A stretch of 64,000 nt of DNA from Palaemon carinicauda (taxonomy: Eukaryota; Arthropoda; Malacostraca; Decapoda; Palaemonidae): NCBI RefSeq assembly GCF_036898095.1, contig NC_090735.1, positions 8,082,661 through 8,146,660 on the forward strand, written 5' to 3'. Below, in pieces: positions 49,085 through 58,995 of the stretch. The notes under the pieces are model-generated. The model was not told where the DNA came from and did not search any database. It was given only the letters and a program-made list of their open reading frames with translations. Made by a program: the position numbers and the translations under genes. How positions within the stretch are numbered: position 1 is the stretch's first letter; the number at the start of each line of letters is the position of its first letter.

Positions 49085-49443
49085 TTTTTTGGGCTCAAGC
49101 CATGGCGTCCTGATGGAAGGTTCCTGTTTGGTAGCTTCCTTGGGTATAAGACTACTAAGATATTCCCAGAGAATTTAACCACAGGTTATCACAGAATTCT
49201 AACTTCTGGAGCGAGTATCTCAAAGGTTTCCCTTTAAGACATCGTAATACAACAGGGGACACGCATGTCTGGTCGTGCCACATAGCTATCTCCACCCCGA
49301 ACAGAGTTAACGCTTCGGTGTGTAAGGGCTGAGAATAGCTGGGAGCCGTTCCACAGCTAATCTCACTCGTGGCTACTACTGATACTCGAGACGTAAACAA
49401 ACGGACGCCATTGCTCTAATGACGTCACGCGCGTCTTTATCCT
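49085..49443 (+). repeat. Left inverted terminal repeat of the 8.8-kb DIRS
   Basis: Starts TTTTTTGGGCTCAAGCCATG. From 49098 on it is the exact inverse of 57465-57810 by eye. It contains TGACGTCA (49420-49427), a CRE-like palindrome that could matter for promoter activity. Confidence 0.95.
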
Positions 49444-51743
49444 TTGTTTAGTAGCTGCCCTACTGAGACGGATTTTCCCTTGTGTGAACTTTATCGCTTT
49501 GCATCTTCGCTATGTCGTTACCTTCAGCCTCGCCTTCTTCTGGAAAGTTGAGTACAAGGTTCCAGTATTGTTTAATTAAGCTCTGGCCGTAAAGTAAATA
49601 TTATTTCGCGAAATAATTGATGTTTTGTGGCAGAGCTGTGCCTCTACCGGACCCGCCATTTTATGGCGTCGTTGTTGTTTTGCATGTTCTATTTAGTTAG
49701 CCACAACAACGCTTCCGGCCTTATATACTAATCGAATGCATTAGTTTATTTAGTCTTCATAGCTAGGAACTTTTATATCGTGTTTAGACGCTTTTTATCG
49801 GTCATCGATTGACCTCATACCAGTCGGCTACTATAGCCCCCAGGCCAGGAGCCTATATACAAGTGTTCATGCATGATTTATCAGTGATCCTAGACTAAGT
49901 TATGAAGATAGTGGCATTATTATTTTACAATACTTTTGACTAGTGATGCAAATGTTTTCGCCTTCAGGGACCATATAGGGGATAGGCTAGTCAGTGATTC
50001 TTACTAGCCTAACCTAACCTTAGGACCCCTATATGCTTCCTTCATCCCCTGCCTTGGCACTCCCTCTAATTAGCCTTGATCCCTTTTCTGAGTAAAGGGA
50101 TTTATTGTCTAATAGAGTATTATATCGCCTCTCAGTCCTCCCTAAAGGAATGAACCCCCTTTAGGATTGCGTCTGAGAGTGAGGTTAGGCTAGCCTACCT
50201 CTATGGCTAGGATAGTCTACGACTTTCCTGCGATAGCGATACGTCTTCTTCCTTGCCTAGTTCAGGACTTTTAGCCCTGATCTAGGCCGGGTTAGGAAGG
50301 TTTCTCTGTTCCATGCTGAAACTGTACTCTTGCACCGTTTTAGCCGATCAGCCTAATCTTAGGTTAGGGAGTGTCCTCCCTTCCCTTTGTGGCCGCTCTG
50401 GTACAGAAACCCTTCCTGGGAAGACCCCTCTCTTCTCCCTCCCCACCTATCTCTTGTATAGCCTAGCCTATGCTTAGGTTAGTTTATACTCATCTGTCCC
50501 CTGTCCTACAACTCCTCCTTAGGGTGGAAGAGTAGGGCTACCCGAGCTTCCTTGTGCAGTCCGCTCTGGTACATATACCTTCATAGTGTCCTATAAGGTT
50601 AGTTACTAGTGTAGCTCTGCATAGGGGAGTCTCCCCCCCCCCCTCTTGGGTGTTCCCTAGTCCTCCCTTGGGCTACCTGCTCCCGGTCCCTAGTGACCCC
50701 TGCTTATGGATGATAGAGCCTGTCTCTATCATGGGTACACCCCCTCAGGGAGGGGGAGGGATGTCTGGAACCCTGAAGGTACTTCCTGCATCCTTCCCCC
50801 CCTCCCCCTGTCTCTCTATCTATCCGGGTGCCGGTCTCTTGCCGCCTCTTATGCCGGCAATACCTGCCTCCCTCTTGGTGACTTCCCTACCCTTGCCGCC
50901 AGCCCCCCGTGTACCGAGGGACTACCGGCTGCCGCCGGCTACTACCGGCAGCTCTCCTACTCCTATCTAATCGTCCGCTTGCCGGTCGATCTCCGGAGTG
51001 CCGGCATATACTGCCGGCAACCCGATACTACCTGTACCATCCTTACCCCAGTCACCAATCCGGCATCCTCCGGCTGCCGGAGCCGCCGCTCCCTGCCGGC
51101 GTGCCGCCGTTGTGCCGGCGGCCGCCATCCTGGTATCTAACTGACTTTGAAAATTGTCTGTTCTAGTGCCAGAATCTATGCTGGAGCGAGCTCCGGCGTG
51201 CCGGCGGCTTGCCGGATGCCCCGGAGGCGTCAAGAATACTTGCACCCCCTCTCTGTAGCTATCATAAGACTAAGATAGCCCTACCTTGCAGATAGAGAAG
51301 CTGCTTTGCTTCTAAGATCAGTACCTAGTACTGCTCTATTAGTGATCATGCTGTCTCTTTGCATTCTTCTATTTCCAGCATGCTATGTGCATCTTAGCAC
51401 GGCTGGTTGCCAGAAGCAGTTTCCCTTAATGAGACCTTCTGGCTCTTATCTGGGAACCGAATGAATTCGATCCCAACCTTGTCCTTGGCTTTCCATGGAG
51501 TTCCAATATAATGGGAATCCTAGGAAACTATATCCAATGATCTCGGTCATTTGGATTATCCCAGGACCAAGCCTATGGTAACCAGCCGGGCGAGATGCAT
51601 GGAGCGTGTTCTCCTTTACTGTTTCATTCTCTATGCATCACACCTTCTTTAAGTTAAAATTAATGATTAATATTAACTTAATTTAAGAGCCATTCCTATG
51701 ACTCCCCCATACTCATTTTCTCTTTCTTCCACAGGAGGAGCAG
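49444..51743 (+). other. Long 5' leader of the 8.8-kb DIRS
   Basis: A 2.3-kb stretch without a convincing ORF. About 50820-51220 is rich in GCCGG repeats. Just before the Gag ATG, 51711-51735 has a pyrimidine tract ending TTTCTTCCACAG, like a 3' splice site. Confidence 0.7.
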
Positions 51744-53693
51744 ATGAAGTGCGATTTCGCATACTGTGCTGCGAAACGCTCCCAGTTTTACGGACATACG
51801 GCGTGCAGGACTCACGCCCCTTGCTCAGACAAGAAAGGGGATTGGAAGTTCTGGAATCCACTGGAATGTACGGTCTGCCAGGCCTACCTAGTTGAGGCCT
51901 TCCATAACCCTCCCTCAGCGGAGGTTAGAGACATTGCTCGTGAGAAACTGCGCAAGTGGGTGCGTGGTTTTCAGAGAAATGCTACTGGACCGTACCTGGC
52001 CACCGAAGAACTGAGGTCCCTGTTGTTCCCTAAGGCCTCCCCTGACTCAGTGGTTCCAAAGGAAGCAATCCCCACTGTCCAAATTACGGTGGAACCTGAT
52101 GTGGTCATGGCTCAGTCCATGCACGAGTGTCGTTTAGATTCCGAGGATGATGAACAGATCTCTGACGTCTCGGAAGACACGGAGAAGACGCTTATGGCTC
52201 AAGGAGCCGAAGAGGACGAAGACAAGGTGGAATACACCGAGTCGGAGATTGGAGCTACTCCCTCGTCCATCCCTCCGCCTACTCCTACACCGACGGATGT
52301 GTCCATCCCGTCTACCTCCTCGACCCCGGATCCTTCCTCTTCTACCCAAGAACTGATCCGACTGATTAGAGCTGTCATGGACGACAGACTGAAGGAGAAC
52401 CAGGAGTCCATCAGGTCTATGATTGGATCCAGAGAACCGAAGAAGATCTCGGTCAAGGATCTCCCAGCTTGCTCTCATGCCAACCCGTGGAGGTATGCAG
52501 AGCATATGGTTATTGCGACCGGCAGGATCTTTGTTAGTGACAAAATCGGCACGGTCCCGTTGGAAGATGTGGAATTCTTCCCAAGCTTCGAGGCCTACCC
52601 GGACTGTTACGTCCGGCTTCGTTCCGAACCTGCCTCGAAGGAGGAGACCGAACCTAAAGAAGAGATAGTGTTCGATCTCGCAAAGGCCCAGGCTATGCTA
52701 GCCTCCGCATTTAAGAGCAGGGGCTTTACCTGCTCTAAGCTTCCTGCCTTGAGCAAGAAGCATCCTACATATGTCGCACCTGACACTGCGATTCTTCCAT
52801 TTTTGGAAAAGGCCTTGGCTGCATGCCTTAAAGCGGCGGAAGAAGGAAAACCCTGCCCTGCACTGGAGGAGTGCAGACCCTTCTCCATCGTGACACCCCC
52901 TGACACTAGACAATGGAAAGATGTCCAACATACTTTCGTTGTGGGTAGGCTCGATCCTGACGTCGCCGGACGTCAGTTTAATGAAGACCTCCCTAAGCTC
53001 AATGATCACCTCCTTCGCCGGGAACAAGACACGAAGGAGAGGCTTGCAGCGTCTCTTTCTCATCAAGTCCAACTTGAAGTTATGGCCTGTGACACAGCAG
53101 TACCCGATCACTACATGGTACTGGCCAAATCCCACTTACTCACGGTAATGAAGGACTTGTACCATTTCATAAAGGCTCGTAGAGCCTGTCGTGAATTCGT
53201 GTTTGTCGGTGCCACCGTGAAACACGAACCCCGGAGGCTGATTTCCTCCAACATCTGGGGAAAGCACCTGTTTCCTTCTGACCTTGTCAAGGAAATAACG
53301 GACAGAGCCGCCACGGAGAATAGGAACCTTCTCCACAAGTGGGGCATGACCAGAAAAAGGAAAACCTCTCAGGACGATGGACCTCAGCCTAAGAGGAAAC
53401 CTCAGAAGCCGAAACCCCAGCAACGTCAACAAAGACGTCAGTTTCCGGGACCCGCTACCTCCCAAGTGGTTGCCCAACCACAACAGACCTTTCAATTGGT
53501 CCCCCAACCGGTGTTGTCACAGTCACCGGTCTTCACCCCTGCCTTTGAGCAGCCATCCACTACCTTTCATGCCAGAGGTAGAGGCTCGTCCAGGGGTGCA
53601 AGCAGAGACGCCTCTCGTCGTCCCTCCAGAGGTAGAGGAGGAAAGGGAGCTAGCGGCCGAGGCAACAAGTCCTCGGGACACCAGAAGCAATGA
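51744..53693 (+). CDS. DIRS ORF1, Gag-like protein (649 aa)
   Basis: Putative nucleic-acid-binding structural protein of the 8.8-kb DIRS. The N-terminus has a Cys/His cluster (C3, C8, H18, C21, H24, C27, C42, C45) that could bind zinc. An acidic, Ser/Pro-rich linker follows (about residues 130-215), then a helical middle part (about 240-530) and a basic C-terminus with KRK and RGRG/SRGR repeats typical of RNA binding. The start is chosen at the first ATG (51744), right after AGGAGCAG. The last 317 nt overlap ORF2 in another frame. No close family beyond DIRS ORF1 position is recognised, so Gag is inferred from order and composition. Confidence 0.8.
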   Translation: MKCDFAYCAAKRSQFYGHTACRTHAPCSDKKGDWKFWNPLECTVCQAYLVEAFHNPPSAEVRDIAREKLRKWVRGFQRNATGPYLATEELRSLLFPKASPDSVVPKEAIPTVQITVEPDVVMAQSMHECRLDSEDDEQISDVSEDTEKTLMAQGAEEDEDKVEYTESEIGATPSSIPPPTPTPTDVSIPSTSSTPDPSSSTQELIRLIRAVMDDRLKENQESIRSMIGSREPKKISVKDLPACSHANPWRYAEHMVIATGRIFVSDKIGTVPLEDVEFFPSFEAYPDCYVRLRSEPASKEETEPKEEIVFDLAKAQAMLASAFKSRGFTCSKLPALSKKHPTYVAPDTAILPFLEKALAACLKAAEEGKPCPALEECRPFSIVTPPDTRQWKDVQHTFVVGRLDPDVAGRQFNEDLPKLNDHLLRREQDTKERLAASLSHQVQLEVMACDTAVPDHYMVLAKSHLLTVMKDLYHFIKARRACREFVFVGATVKHEPRRLISSNIWGKHLFPSDLVKEITDRAATENRNLLHKWGMTRKRKTSQDDGPQPKRKPQKPKPQQRQQRRQFPGPATSQVVAQPQQTFQLVPQPVLSQSPVFTPAFEQPSTTFHARGRGSSRGASRDASRRPSRGRGGKGASGRGNKSSGHQKQ

Positions 53694-55572
53694 AGTGCTT
53701 CCGGTGGGAGGAAGACTCCGCCAATTCCAGGATCGTTGGACCTTCGATCCTTGGGCACACAGCATCATCAAGAACGGTCTAGGCTGGAGTTGGGTGCAAC
53801 CACCCCCAATCTTCCAGCGGTTCTTCCAACAATCGACCCCCATTCTGGAAGAATATGTTCTAGACCTCTTGAACAAGAAGGTGATAAGGAAGGTAAAGTC
53901 CACCAGGTTCCAAGGGAGACTGTTTTGCGTTCCCAAGAAGGACTCAGACAAGCTCAGAGTCATTCTGGACTTATCCCCCCTCAACAAGTTCATAGAGAAC
54001 AACAAATTCAAGATGCTGACGCTTCAACAAATAAGGACCCTTCTGCCTCAAGGTTCCTACACGGTCTCTATAGACCTGGCGGATGCCTATTGGCACATTC
54101 CAATGAACCATCACGCTTCCTCCTACCTAGGATTTCGACTCCAAAGGAAAAGCTACGCCTTCCGGGCCATGCCATTCGGCCTCAATGTGGCCCCTCGGAT
54201 CTTCACAAAGCTGGCGGATGCCATAGTACAACAGCTCCGCCTAAGAAACGTCCAGGTGATGGCCTACCTCGACGACTGGCTAGTCTGGGCTCCATCGCCC
54301 GAAGAGTGTACAAAGTCTTGCGACGAAGTTACCCAGTACCTAGAACACCTGGGATTCAAGATCAACGAGAAGAAATCTCGCCTCTCTCCGGCTCAGAAGT
54401 TTCAGTGGCTGGGAATCCACTGGAATCTTCAGTCACACCGCCTTTCCATCCCCCAGAAGAAAAGGAAGGAAATAGCAGGGTCTGTCAAGCGACTACTGAA
54501 ATCCAAACGCATTTCAAGACGACAGCAGGAACGAGTTCTAGGCTCTCTACAATTCGCCTCAGTGACAAACCCAGTGCTTCGTGCACAGCTAAAGGATGCC
54601 GCGGGAGTCTGGAGACGATCGGCATCCATCGCTCGAAGAGACCTCAAGAGACGGCTTCCAAACAGACTTCGACGCCTCCTAAAGCCGTGGTCGGAAGCAA
54701 TGGCCCTGAAAAGGTCCATTCCTCTCCAACACCCTCCTCCATCACTCAACATCCACACGGATGCCTCACTGGAGGGCTGGGGAGGTCACTCCCACCTGAA
54801 ACAAGCTCAAGGGACCTGGTCTCCACTATTCAAGACGTTCCACATAAACATCTTGGAGGCCATGGCGGTCCTTCTTACTCTGAAGAAGCTATCCCCGCCG
54901 CCCTCGATCCACATCCGTCTAACCCTAGACAACTCGGTGGTAGTTCGTTGTCTCAATCGCCAGGGCTCAAGATCGCCCCAGATAAATCAGGTGCTTCTCC
55001 CAATCTTCCGTCTGGCGGAGAAGAAGAAGTGGCACCTGTCTGCAGTTCACCTACAAGGATTCCGCAACGTGACAGCGGATGCTCTATCTCGGACAAACCC
55101 GATAGAGTCGGAATGGTCTCTAGACGCAAGATCATTCTCCTTCATCTCTCATCAAGTCCCAGAACTTCAGATAGATCTCTTTGCAACGAGCGACAACAAT
55201 CAACTTCCTCTGTACGTAGCCCCGTACGAGGACCCCAAAGCAGAAGCGGTGGACGCCATGTCACTGGACTGGAACAGATGGTCCAAGATATACCTGTTCC
55301 CTCCCACCAACCTTCTGTTGAAAGTCCTCTCCAAACTGAGAACCTTCAAAGGGACAGCGGCCCTAGTGGCTCCCAAGTGGCCCCGGAGCAACTGGTACCC
55401 CCTGGTCCTGGAGCTGCAGCCCAAGCTGATCCCTCTCCCGGGCCCAGTTCTCTCTCAACAAGTACAGAAGTCGACTGTCTTCGCTTCATCATCGAAAATC
55501 AAGGACCTTCATCTCATGATTTTCTCTCCCTTGCCGCAAAGAAGAGGTTTGGGATCTCGAAGAAAAGTCTAG
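53377..55572 (+). CDS. DIRS ORF2: reverse transcriptase, RNase H, methyltransferase-like domain
   Basis: Order: start of RT domain (VGGRLRQFQDRWTFDPWAHS, about residue 110), RT with SIDLADAYWHIPMNHHASS and AMPFGLNVAPRIFTKLA, catalytic YLDD (residues 297-300, codon 54265), thumb with VLGSLQFAS, RNase H with Asp in NIHTDASLEGWGG (D462), Glu in ILEAMAV, Asp in LTLDNSVVV and Asp in NVTADALSR. After this comes a block PELQIDLFATSDNNQLPLYV...IYLFPPTN...ALVAPKWP, where DIRS elements have a Dam-like N6-adenine methyltransferase domain. The motif reads FPPT, lacking the usual Asp/Asn. The first ATG overlaps ORF1; a later start near 53570 is possible. It has no stops over 2.2 kb. Confidence 0.93.
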   Translation: MDLSLRGNLRSRNPSNVNKDVSFRDPLPPKWLPNHNRPFNWSPNRCCHSHRSSPLPLSSHPLPFMPEVEARPGVQAETPLVVPPEVEEERELAAEATSPRDTRSNEVLPVGGRLRQFQDRWTFDPWAHSIIKNGLGWSWVQPPPIFQRFFQQSTPILEEYVLDLLNKKVIRKVKSTRFQGRLFCVPKKDSDKLRVILDLSPLNKFIENNKFKMLTLQQIRTLLPQGSYTVSIDLADAYWHIPMNHHASSYLGFRLQRKSYAFRAMPFGLNVAPRIFTKLADAIVQQLRLRNVQVMAYLDDWLVWAPSPEECTKSCDEVTQYLEHLGFKINEKKSRLSPAQKFQWLGIHWNLQSHRLSIPQKKRKEIAGSVKRLLKSKRISRRQQERVLGSLQFASVTNPVLRAQLKDAAGVWRRSASIARRDLKRRLPNRLRRLLKPWSEAMALKRSIPLQHPPPSLNIHTDASLEGWGGHSHLKQAQGTWSPLFKTFHINILEAMAVLLTLKKLSPPPSIHIRLTLDNSVVVRCLNRQGSRSPQINQVLLPIFRLAEKKKWHLSAVHLQGFRNVTADALSRTNPIESEWSLDARSFSFISHQVPELQIDLFATSDNNQLPLYVAPYEDPKAEAVDAMSLDWNRWSKIYLFPPTNLLLKVLSKLRTFKGTAALVAPKWPRSNWYPLVLELQPKLIPLPGPVLSQQVQKSTVFASSSKIKDLHLMIFSPLPQRRGLGSRRKV

Positions 55573-56504
55573 ACTTCCTAGAGGAATACAAGACCGAATC
55601 CACGAGACGGCAATATGAATCATCCTGGAGGAAATGGGTCTCCTTTGTTAAAGCAAAAAATCCTAAAGAAATCACCATTGATTTCTGTATGTCCTTCTTC
55701 ATTCACCTTCATGGACAAGGATTAGCAGCCAATACGATTTCAACCTGCAAATCGGCTTTGACTAGACCAATTCTATATGCTTTCCAAATTGATCTGTCCA
55801 ACGACATCTTTAACAAACTGCCGAAAGCATGTGCTCGCCTACGCCCAGCACCCCCTCCGAAACCGATCTCCTGGTCACTAGACAAGGTGCTCCATTTCGC
55901 CTCCAACTTGGACAATGATTCATGCCCCCTCAAGGATCTGACTCAGAAAGTTATATTTTTATTTGCTCTCGCCTCGGGAGCTCGAGTCAGCGAAATAGTG
56001 GCATTATCAAGAGAAGAGGGACACATCCTGTTTGCTGATTCAGGAGAAGTGACCCTCTCCCCTGATCCGACGTTTCTCGCCAAAAATGAATTACCCACCA
56101 AAAGATGGGGCCCTTGGAGAATATGCCCCCTGAAGGAGGATGTCTCTCTATGTCCAGTAGAGAACCTCAAGGTCTATCTTCGCAGAACTTCAAACTTTGG
56201 TGGAGGCCAACTCTTCAAAGGAGAAACATCGGGCAGCGACCTGTCACTGAAACAATTAAGAGCGAAAATCACCTACTTCATTCGCAGAGCGGATCCGAAC
56301 AGTACACCCGCTGGTCATGATCCTAGAAAAGTGGCATCTTCTCTGAACTTCTTTCAGAGCATGGACTTTGAGAGCCTTAAAAACTTTACGGGCTGGAAGT
56401 CCTCACGAGTTTTCTTTAAACATTATGCGAAACAAGTGCACGAAATCAAACATTTTGTGGTAGCCGCAGGTAGTGTTATGAAACCTGCACCTAACTCTGC
56501 GTAG
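53736..56504 (+). CDS. DIRS ORF3: tyrosine recombinase (long open frame overlapping ORF2)
   Basis: The recombinase that, in DIRS elements, inserts a circular cDNA intermediate. The frame is open for 922 codons, but only about 55290-56504 looks like recombinase; the part before it is the other frame of RT. Core-binding domain: SLDFLEEYKTESTRRQYESS and LAANTISTCKSAL. Catalytic residues (numbered from 53736): Arg750 in GARVSEIVAL (55983), His861 and Arg864 in GHDPRKVASS (56316), Trp887 in FTGWKSS, Tyr897 in FFKHYAKQ. The complete set supports activity. The real start is unknown; an ATG near 55278 is one choice. Confidence 0.88.
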   Translation: MDLRSLGTQHHQERSRLELGATTPNLPAVLPTIDPHSGRICSRPLEQEGDKEGKVHQVPRETVLRSQEGLRQAQSHSGLIPPQQVHREQQIQDADASTNKDPSASRFLHGLYRPGGCLLAHSNEPSRFLLPRISTPKEKLRLPGHAIRPQCGPSDLHKAGGCHSTTAPPKKRPGDGLPRRLASLGSIARRVYKVLRRSYPVPRTPGIQDQREEISPLSGSEVSVAGNPLESSVTPPFHPPEEKEGNSRVCQATTEIQTHFKTTAGTSSRLSTIRLSDKPSASCTAKGCRGSLETIGIHRSKRPQETASKQTSTPPKAVVGSNGPEKVHSSPTPSSITQHPHGCLTGGLGRSLPPETSSRDLVSTIQDVPHKHLGGHGGPSYSEEAIPAALDPHPSNPRQLGGSSLSQSPGLKIAPDKSGASPNLPSGGEEEVAPVCSSPTRIPQRDSGCSISDKPDRVGMVSRRKIILLHLSSSPRTSDRSLCNERQQSTSSVRSPVRGPQSRSGGRHVTGLEQMVQDIPVPSHQPSVESPLQTENLQRDSGPSGSQVAPEQLVPPGPGAAAQADPSPGPSSLSTSTEVDCLRFIIENQGPSSHDFLSLAAKKRFGISKKSLDFLEEYKTESTRRQYESSWRKWVSFVKAKNPKEITIDFCMSFFIHLHGQGLAANTISTCKSALTRPILYAFQIDLSNDIFNKLPKACARLRPAPPPKPISWSLDKVLHFASNLDNDSCPLKDLTQKVIFLFALASGARVSEIVALSREEGHILFADSGEVTLSPDPTFLAKNELPTKRWGPWRICPLKEDVSLCPVENLKVYLRRTSNFGGGQLFKGETSGSDLSLKQLRAKITYFIRRADPNSTPAGHDPRKVASSLNFFQSMDFESLKNFTGWKSSRVFFKHYAKQVHEIKHFVVAAGSVMKPAPNSA

Positions 56505-57293
56505 AACAGTGAGTTACTTGGGACTCTAACTCTTCGGGTGCCTATGTTGACCCTCGAGTGATTCATAGTGATGTCTAAAAACACTTAGTGCTTTTATAAC
56601 TGTTCTTATCCCAGGTGAAATGTCATAGTGTTACACAAGTGCCGCATGCCTTGAGCATGATGTGTTATTTAAAGACTTGCGTTCCTCGAGAACGAGTACC
56701 TACTAATCCTGAAATTCCCTTTCAGATTCAAGAGCAAGCCTTTATTTCTATGTACATTATTATTACTGTAAATGAACTTTACTTTTGCTGTAAATTATTT
56801 AATTTCTGCATTGTGAAATAAAATTTCTATTTTATTACTTATGCGTCTCTTTCAGCTCCTACTTACTATGAAATACATACTGTCATAGTTTTATTTATTC
56901 CTCCTTTCTTATGGTCATGAAGAATTTAAGATGTCTATTCCTAAATTATATTCACCTTGCCTCAGTAAGGTTCCTACACGAATACTTACTTCTGATAATC
57001 AGGAGATGAACTCTACACACAGTGCCCAACCACCACTGGCCTACTTCAGAATGTTCCTATACAAATATCAAACATTCTGCTTCATCTCTAAGCTCTTAAA
57101 AGTTCTTCTGTCAAGATGAATAGCCCTTCAATACCACTTTGACGTCGGCATAGCCCATGGGAACTTCCTACCAATGGGGGGCAGGATATTTCGTTCCTAT
57201 GGTTCTTACCTAAGATTACTTTGCTGTTTTGTCAATGCCTAGGCACTTAACTCTGGGGGAAAATCTACCACGATACATTGATTCTCTGGTACT
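56505..57293 (+). other. 3' non-coding part of the 8.8-kb DIRS
   Basis: AT-richer than the coding part, with no ORF of note, between the recombinase stop and the internal complementary region. Confidence 0.7.
56817..56822 (+). promoter_or_regulatory. Polyadenylation signal AATAAA of the 8.8-kb DIRS
   Basis: About 313 nt after the recombinase stop, with T-rich sequence just downstream. Same relative place as the signal at 22050. Confidence 0.6.
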
Positions 57294-57390
57294 CTTCCAT
57301 CAGGACGCCATGGCTTGAGCCCAAAAAAACGGATTTTGAGCGAAGCGAAAAATCTATTTTTGGGTGAGATAGCCATGGCGTCCTGATGGA
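57294..57390. repeat. Internal complementary region of the 8.8-kb DIRS
   Basis: In reverse complement it reads as the right end (CCATGGCTATCTCACCCAAA...CAAAATCCGT) joined through a T run to the left end (GGGCTCAAGCCATGGCGTCC). Confidence 0.93.
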
Positions 57391-57464
57391 CCCTCCCTAC
57401 TACTTCGTTCAGTTTGCTCCCACCCTACACAATTGTATCATGGTGATGGGCAGCAACTGGCGCC

Positions 57465-57855
57465 AGGATAAAGACGCGCGTGACGTCATTAGAGCAATGG
57501 CGTCCGTTTGTTTACGTCTCGAGTATCAGTAGTAGCCACGAGTGAGATTAGCTGTGGAACGGCTCCCAGCTATTCTCAGCCCTTACACACCGAAGCGTTA
57601 ACTCTGTTCGGGGTGGAGATAGCTATGTGGCACGACCAGACATGCGTGTCCCCTGTTGTATTACGATGTCTTAAAGGGAAACCTTTGAGATACTCGCTCC
57701 AGAAGTTAGAATTCTGTGATAACCTGTGGTTAAATTCTCTGGGAATATCTTAGTAGTCTTATACCCAAGGAAGCTACCAAACAGGAACCTTCCATCAGGA
57801 CGCCATGGCTATCTCACCCAAAAATAGATTTTTCGCTTCGCTCAAAATCCGTTTT
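57465..57855 (+). repeat. Right inverted terminal repeat of the 8.8-kb DIRS
   Basis: 57465-57810 is the exact inverse of 49098-49443. The outer 45 nt (ATCTCACCCAAAAATAGATT onward) are absent from the left end but present in the internal complementary region. Confidence 0.95.
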
Positions 57856-58995
57856 CTTGCTTGGCTTAGCATCGATGAAGATAGTAGGCTAGTTGCATTG
57901 TCTCTTATTTAGTCACCTACACAGGTTTGAAAAGTCTCCTTCAGCTTTGTGATAGTTTTCAGAACTCATCAGCACATGACCCCATGTTCAAGACCTCCAT
58001 GCCCTCTCCACATGAAACGGGTGGTGATTAAGACATGTCAGTGACTTTTTGTTAGTACTGGCAGAACCAAGAAAGAGGTGTCAATAATCACTATCTCTTT
58101 CTGGCTTCATGAGACAATCCATATGACGTATGCCTCAACAGCTGAGAGGGTCAAGGTACCACCTAAGAGTCATTAAGTCCCTTGACACCTTTGATCTTGG
58201 TCTTGTGGTGGCTGCTCAAGTAGTTGTGTAACCATCCTACCTCCCATATGGACTAGGAAGCATCTCATCTATAGTAACATGTAGAATGGATGGTAGAATG
58301 ATTGGCTCTTCTTCATTTTTCTGTCTCCCCTTTCGGGGTCAAGGTGGTCTAAATGTTACATGCTGGATCTGATCTAATGCTGGTGAGTTTCATTTCCAAG
58401 TTCCATTCTTTATTACTAAAGAAGTATCTCCTCTATCCTCCCTATGCGAGAGGGAGGATGGTAGAATTCATACCAACCCATTGATCACCAGACAGGTATT
58501 TTATTCCATACTGATTTCCCCTTTGGAGGAAGGGTTTCTTCGTTGACTGAGTATATGACCCCATGTACAGACCAGGTCCTATCAGTCTTCTCATCCCTAT
58601 GAAAGATAGTTAGGAGGTTGCTGGAGTCCCCACTTTACTTCCATATGGGTCCAGGTGATTCTATGGGATCTTACAACTCTCTAAGCAGCAAGTCTCCCTG
58701 TTAAAGGATGAGAGTTTTTATGTCGCATAGGAGGAGCAAATCCCAAGTTATTAAAGTAATTTGTATTCCCTAGTTATACAAATTTGAGTCCTTTAACCTA
58801 ATTTCCTTCCTCAACCACCACTCCCAGTCCTGGGCCATAAAGTCAAAAGTGAAGCTATCAGATTGGTGTGGGACGTGGAACTTCTCTCCTACACCCTTCG
58901 CTAGTAGTTTAATCACTCATTAAACAATTCTTACAACCGTGTAACTCCAGCTCACACTGAAACCATCTCCCAATTAAAGGACTTTAGATTTGTAC
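57856..58995 (+). mobile_element. Older DIRS copy, right half
   Basis: Resumes the recombinase frame right after the nested element (LAWLSIDEDSRLVALSLI). Further on, LFVSTGRTKKEVS with ISFWL (about 58048-58110) is another typical DIRS recombinase block. Stops and frameshifts follow. Then come 3' UTR similar to 27100-27320, an internal complementary region near 58740-58805 and the worn right repeat, ending near AGATTTGTACAGCTAAG (about 58987-59003). Confidence 0.68.

Larger units (their letters stand above)
49085..57855 (+). mobile_element. Apparently complete DIRS-type retrotransposon (8.8 kb)
   Basis: All DIRS parts are present: identical 346-bp inverted terminal repeats (49098-49443 and 57465-57810), unequal outer ends, an internal complementary region (57294-57390), a Gag-like ORF (51744-53693), an RT-RNase H-methyltransferase-like ORF (53377-55572) and a tyrosine recombinase ORF (ending at 56504). 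RT, RNase H and recombinase catalytic motifs are intact. There is no target duplication beyond a shared T run. It looks young and possibly still mobile. Confidence 0.93.

Noticed and set aside
52134..53507. Antisense open stretches opposite the DIRS Gag ORF
   Set aside because: Shadow frames of a GC-balanced coding region; the sense frame has the Cys/His cluster and the basic tail.
49155..57753. Two identical 81-residue open stretches (49400-49155 on the minus strand, 57508-57753 on the plus strand)
   Set aside because: They are the same bases in the two inverted terminal repeats; no coding signal beyond that.
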